A stretch of 64,000 nucleotides of DNA from NCBI RefSeq assembly GCF_001635455.1, contig NZ_LWEH01000011.1:62001-126000 (forward strand), given 5' to 3'. Under the pieces are notes generated by a model. The model was not told the origin of the DNA, made no database searches, and saw only the letters and a program-made list of their open reading frames with translations. The stretch comes from Vibrio sp. HI00D65 (GTDB lineage Bacteria; Pseudomonadota; Gammaproteobacteria; Enterobacterales; Vibrionaceae). Made by a program: the position numbers and the translations under genes. The number at the start of each line of letters is the position of its first letter. Position 1 is the first letter of the stretch. Shown here one piece after another: positions 60,854-64,000 of the stretch.

Positions 60854-61249
60854 ATGTTTGAACAAGTCAAAGACTTCATCAATCCGAGCAAGAATCCTGA
60901 CCTGACTCTGGCACACGAATATCAACGAAAACATTTGCCAACCCTGTGGCTGATCGGTAAAACGGGTATAGGTAAATCATCGTTTATTCAAGCTGTCACG
61001 GGATATTCCTCGGTGGAAGTCGGCAACGGATTTGCACCGTGTACCATGACAGCAATGTCGTATGCGTTCCCTCAAGACAAACCGGTGATGCGCTTTCTTG
61101 ATACTCGTGGTTTAGGTGAAGCGGATTATCGCCCCGACGAAGACCTAAAAGAAATTGGTTAAGCGGGTAAGAAGGTTGCTCTGGCTGCATTTAAAGCCGC
61201 GACGCCTAGGCTGGCAGAGATGGCGATAAAACAATTTATTTTATATTTC
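60854..61249 (+). pseudogene. Truncated P-loop GTPase (DUF697-type)
   Basis: From ATG 60854 the frame gives MFEQVKDFINPSKN, then LWLIGKTGIGKSSFIQAVTG (P-loop) and FLDTRGLGEAD (switch II-like DTxGxG), and stops at 61162. Beyond the stop the same frame continues AGKKVALAAFKAATPRLAEM to 61249, like the C-terminal end of membrane-associated GTPases. The middle (G4/G5 motifs and helical part) is missing, so an internal deletion is likely. It would not be a functional GTPase. The AT-rich stretch to 61459 holds no gene. Confidence 0.55.
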
Positions 61250-61339
61250 TGAATCTTTAATCCTGAAATTATCATTAAATTAATGAACTAGTGTAATAGT
61301 GTATTAATTCGCTGTTATTTTAATGTGATATAGGGTAAT

Positions 61340-61405
61340 AAAGAACAGCGCTGTGATTATAAATATTGATCACATTTGTGATTTAATCTTCTTTATTTAT
61401 AAAAT
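61340..61405 (+). promoter_or_regulatory. AT-rich tna promoter region with CRP-like half-sites
   Basis: Two TGTGA half-sites (61352, 61384) and one TCACA (61373) lie upstream of the leader peptide, but none forms a full TGTGA-N6-TCACA site. Tryptophanase operons are catabolite-controlled in E. coli, so CRP control is plausible only. Confidence 0.25.
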
Positions 61406-61459
61406 AATTGCACTATATTGAAATTTCGGATCACTTTGATTTCAACGTAGGGATATATT

Positions 61460-61558
61460 GTGAACATGTATCTGAAATGGCAATCAACAACTTGGCTAAC
61501 CCTGTTAGCTTGGTACACCTTGGATCATCAGCTCTCGTTTCACCTTTCTTCAGAGTAG
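61460..61558 (+). CDS. tnaC: Candidate TnaC leader peptide
   Basis: A 32-codon frame starts at GTG 61460 with AGGGA seven bases before it (an ATG follows two codons later). It contains AWYTLDHQLSFHLSSE at the end. Aligned with E. coli TnaC, the essential Trp and Asp are at the same four-residue spacing (W-x-x-x-D), Leu replaces Ile at +3 and His is at +6, but the critical Pro is Ser here. Proteus TnaC likewise extends two residues past that position. It lies 343 bases before tnaA. In known operons free tryptophan stalls the ribosome on TnaC and prevents Rho termination in the spacer; the C-rich 61559-61620 stretch fits a rut region. The missing Pro makes this tentative. Confidence 0.5.
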   Translation: MNMYLKWQSTTWLTLLAWYTLDHQLSFHLSSE

Positions 61559-61901
61559 TACATTCTTGGCGTCACACGCCCAGCAGAGCCTTTGGGCTTT
61601 GCCAATCCTGTTAATTTTGTCTTTAAGATATGCGATAAGCAGTGGAACAACCAGTTCGTTAACTGTATCTCTTGCTGACCGTTATTTATATCTTGGTCGT
61701 TTTAAATAGGATCACAATCAATATATTAATTGATTCAATAATTTATTTCTCGCTATTAATTTTTATCGTAATTATCACGAATTCGATTGTTAGATAAATA
61801 AATGACTAGTGATGAACTGTGACATCTAAAAATAATGAACTTAGGGTCTTCTTTTAATATTTCTTCATTAGGGAATACTGAGTTCGTTGAAAGGTATTAT
61901 T

Positions 61902-63374
61902 ATGGAAAACTTCAAACATCTACCTGAACCGTTTCGTATTCGCGTTGTAGAACCAGTAAAAAGAACTACCTACGCTTATCGTGAGCAAGCCATCGTCGAA
62001 GCGGGTATGAACCCATTTCTACTCGATAGCGATGATGTGTTTATTGATCTGTTGACTGACAGCGGCACGGGTTCAATTACTCAACGTATGCAAGCGGCGA
62101 TGCTAATGGGCGATGAAGCGTACAGTGGCAGTCGTAGTTACTACGCACTGTCGAATACTGTGAAAGATATCTTCGGCTATGAGCTAACCATTCCGACTCA
62201 CCAAGGACGTGGTGCAGAGCAGATTTATATCCCGGTGCTGATCAAAAAACGTGAGATGGAAAAGGGGCTAGACCGCTGCAAAATGGTCGCTTTGTCGAAT
62301 TACTTTTTCGATACAACACAGGGCCATACGCAAGTGAATTGCTGCGTTGCGAAGAACGTTTACACCAAAGAAGCGTTTGATACCTCAGTGAATGCCGACT
62401 TCAAAGGCAACTTCGATATCGTCAAATTGGAAGAGGCGATCATAGAAGCGGGTGCTGCCAATGTCCCTTACATTGTGAGTACCATTACCTGTAACTCGTC
62501 TGGTGGACAGCCTGTCTCTATCGCTAACCTCAAAGCTGTGTACAAAATCGCGCAGAAGTACGATATCCCCGTCATCATGGATTCGGCTCGCTACGCTGAA
62601 AATGCTTACTTTATTCAGCAGCGAGAACTGGGGTATAAAGATTGGACTATCGAGCAAATTACTCGTGAGTCCTACAAATATGCAGACGGCTTAGCCATGT
62701 CCGCTAAGAAAGATGCGATGGTGCAAATGGGTGGTTTGTTGTGTTTTAAAGATAGCTCCTTCATGGATGTGTACACAGAGTGTCGCACCTTGTGTGTCGT
62801 TCAAGAGGGCTTCCCGACTTATGGCGGCTTAGAGGGGGGGGCCATGGAGCGCCTTGCAGTTGGGCTATACGACGGAATGCGTCAAGATTGGTTGGAGTAC
62901 CGCATCGGTCAGGTGCAATACCTGGTTGATGGCTTGGAAGCGATTGGTGTTGTGTGCCAACAAGCGGGTGGCCATGCTGCGTTTGTTGATGCGGGTAAAT
63001 TGCTTCCACACATTCCGGCGGGTCAGTTCCCAGCTCATGCTTTAGCGTGTGAACTATACAAAGTCGCGGGAATCCGAGCCGTTGAGATTGGTTCATTGCT
63101 GCAAGGGCGAGATCCTATAACAGGTGAGCAGCACCCATGTCCTGCTGAGTTATTGCGCCTAACCATTCCACGTGCGACTTACACTCAAACGCATATGGAC
63201 TTCATTATTGAAGCGTTCGAAAAAGTAAAAGAGAACGCGAGCAAAGTGAAAGGGCTCGATTTTGTTTACGAACCACCTGTACTAAGGCACTTCACTGCAC
63301 GTTTGAAAGAGGTGGAAATCCATGAGAACCTGGCTGAAAAAAAGAGTGAACCAACGCCCGAAGAAGCATTTTAA
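61902..63374 (+). CDS. tnaA: Tryptophanase
   Basis: 490 residues from ATG 61902 ([11 protein letters not shown]), chosen for AAAGG at seven bases; an in-frame ATG five codons earlier is weaker. The enzyme is PLP-dependent and splits L-tryptophan into indole, pyruvate and ammonia; indole is a Vibrio signal. The PLP lysine is K270 in MSAKKDAM, the same number as in E. coli. [23 protein letters not shown] and [13 protein letters not shown] are also conserved. There is a ~20-residue charged C-terminal extension beyond the E. coli end. A candidate tnaC lies upstream and a terminator downstream; no tnaB permease follows. Confidence 0.96.
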   Translation: MENFKHLPEPFRIRVVEPVKRTTYAYREQAIVEAGMNPFLLDSDDVFIDLLTDSGTGSITQRMQAAMLMGDEAYSGSRSYYALSNTVKDIFGYELTIPTHQGRGAEQIYIPVLIKKREMEKGLDRCKMVALSNYFFDTTQGHTQVNCCVAKNVYTKEAFDTSVNADFKGNFDIVKLEEAIIEAGAANVPYIVSTITCNSSGGQPVSIANLKAVYKIAQKYDIPVIMDSARYAENAYFIQQRELGYKDWTIEQITRESYKYADGLAMSAKKDAMVQMGGLLCFKDSSFMDVYTECRTLCVVQEGFPTYGGLEGGAMERLAVGLYDGMRQDWLEYRIGQVQYLVDGLEAIGVVCQQAGGHAAFVDAGKLLPHIPAGQFPAHALACELYKVAGIRAVEIGSLLQGRDPITGEQHPCPAELLRLTIPRATYTQTHMDFIIEAFEKVKENASKVKGLDFVYEPPVLRHFTARLKEVEIHENLAEKKSEPTPEEAF

Positions 63375-63412
63375 AATAATAAAATAAGCGAATAGTCATC
63401 AGAACCATAATT

Positions 63413-63440
63413 CAAGGCTCCTTTGGAGCCTTTTCTTTTT
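63413..63440 (+). terminator. Rho-independent terminator after tnaA
   Basis: AAGGCTCC / GGAGCCTT with a three-base loop followed by TTCTTTTT, 40 bases past the stop. Confidence 0.85.
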
Positions 63441-63510
63441 GGTGTGAAGTTCTGGAGTTGAGACAACTGCGATTGGTCACCTGAGATGATTTGATTCGGT
63501 CTAGGCTTGC

Positions 63511-64000
63511 TTATTCTTCAGGGAGGTCCATGCTACGGCAGCCGTCTGGTACGCTGTCACTGAGCGTGATATCAAAAGCGTCTGACTTAGTGACCACATC
63601 ATGAATCATTGCTGGATGGTCGACTTAGACCTTTGGGTTGACGTCTAAACCTATGTTCCTGAGGCGTTCAAGAATAGGGTACTTGTTGTCATTCCATCCT
63701 GGTGTTTTGAAAAGAATGATTGGATAGTTAGCGAGTGACATAAATTTTTTTGCGGGGTGGTCCTCTCTTACAAAGAACACCACTTTTCCTTTTCCGAACT
63801 CCATTTGAGAAATCGACTGCGGTAAGATTTCATCAAAGTAGTGCGCCGCTATCGCCTCTTCGCCCTCAATCAGTTGGTTTCTGGCGTTACTTCCCCACCT
63901 TGCGAACGAATAGTTCGCGTGCGGCGCTGCTTTACTCAGAGCAAAGTAGAGTTTCGAACCAAAACGTTCGCAAAATAGGGTGTTCGCGTAGATCTTGATG
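63511..64000 (-). pseudogene. LysR-type regulator substrate-binding domain, interrupted (partial at window edge)
   Basis: The minus-strand frame entering at base 64000 reads IKIYANTLFCERFG, SKLYFALSKAAPHANYSF, GKVVFFVREDHPAKKFMS and PILERLRNIGLDVNPKV, then a stop at 63625-63627, and continues VDHPAMIHDVVTKSDAFDI to ...CRSMDLPEE-stop at 63511. This resembles the ligand-binding half of a LysR-family regulator. The internal TAA would remove the last ~38 residues. The DNA-binding half lies outside the window. Confidence 0.65.

Noticed and set aside
61352..61390. Full CRP site before tnaC
   Set aside because: TGTGA and TCACA half-sites occur but not at six-base spacing; kept only as a low-confidence region.

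Overview
The window reads as a chromosomal segment of a marine gammaproteobacterium, most likely a Vibrio. The evidence is the gene content: thrS-infC-rpmI-rplT with an AUU-started infC, a hutIGUH operon with its HutC repressor, GlyGly-CTERM trypsin-like proteases, a LapA-type giant adhesin built of T1SS-143-like repeats, a YqfB/ac4C amidohydrolase and a tnaC-tnaA locus. A species cannot be named from the sequence alone. No rRNA, tRNA, CRISPR array or intact insertion sequence was seen.

Layout. 1-2.5 kb: the 3' end of one secreted serine protease followed by a complete paralogue, both ending in a Gly-Gly/hydrophobic/Arg sorting tail. 2.6-10 kb: a hotdog-like DUF3581-type gene, then the histidine-degradation genes on the minus strand (hutI, hutG, hutU, hutH) with the GntR repressor hutC and a palindromic TGTATATACA operator between hutC and hutI. 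10.1-10.9 kb: a Spo0M/arrestin-like gene. 11.3-12.8 kb: a third secreted protease, divergent in its active-site pocket.

13.7-22.9 kb is the most unusual part, an AT-rich-flanked island of three secreted proteins on one strand. It holds a 2310-residue toxin-like protein (HopA1-like region, YopT/C58-like Cys-His-Asp protease, four acidic nonapeptide repeats, TcdA/TcdB-type translocation domain), an unrecognised 381-residue secreted protein, and a 290-residue secreted protein with deaminase-type zinc motifs (DAE...PCxxC). No immunity gene or dedicated secretion system lies next to them.

24.5-26.2 kb: a divergent LysR/short-chain-dehydrogenase pair. 27-30.2 kb: the translation operon thrS-infC-rpmI-rplT. 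30.4-37.4 kb: yqfB, a small hypothetical gene, an LRR-protein kinase, an ABC-F ATPase with a possible attenuator, a tetR-calB aldehyde dehydrogenase operon with a TetR-like operator, and a methyltransferase. 37.8-39.0 kb: a 5'-deleted speA remnant fused to intact speB. 39.7-57.2 kb: one 5849-residue LapA-like adhesin with an N-terminal retention module and TAAG cleavage motif, about nine ~820-bp repeats showing a higher-order three-unit duplication, and C-terminal RTX repeats. 57.3-64 kb: an amino-acid-binding-protein pseudogene, eda, a YwqK-type repeat protein, msrA, a GTPase remnant, tnaC-tnaA and a broken LysR gene at the edge.

Two themes stand out: secreted or surface host-interaction proteins (proteases, toxin island, giant adhesin), and gene decay in the right half and in long spacers (speA, the binding protein, the GTPase, LysR and smaller remnants). 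All functional statements rest on motif reading without database searches.
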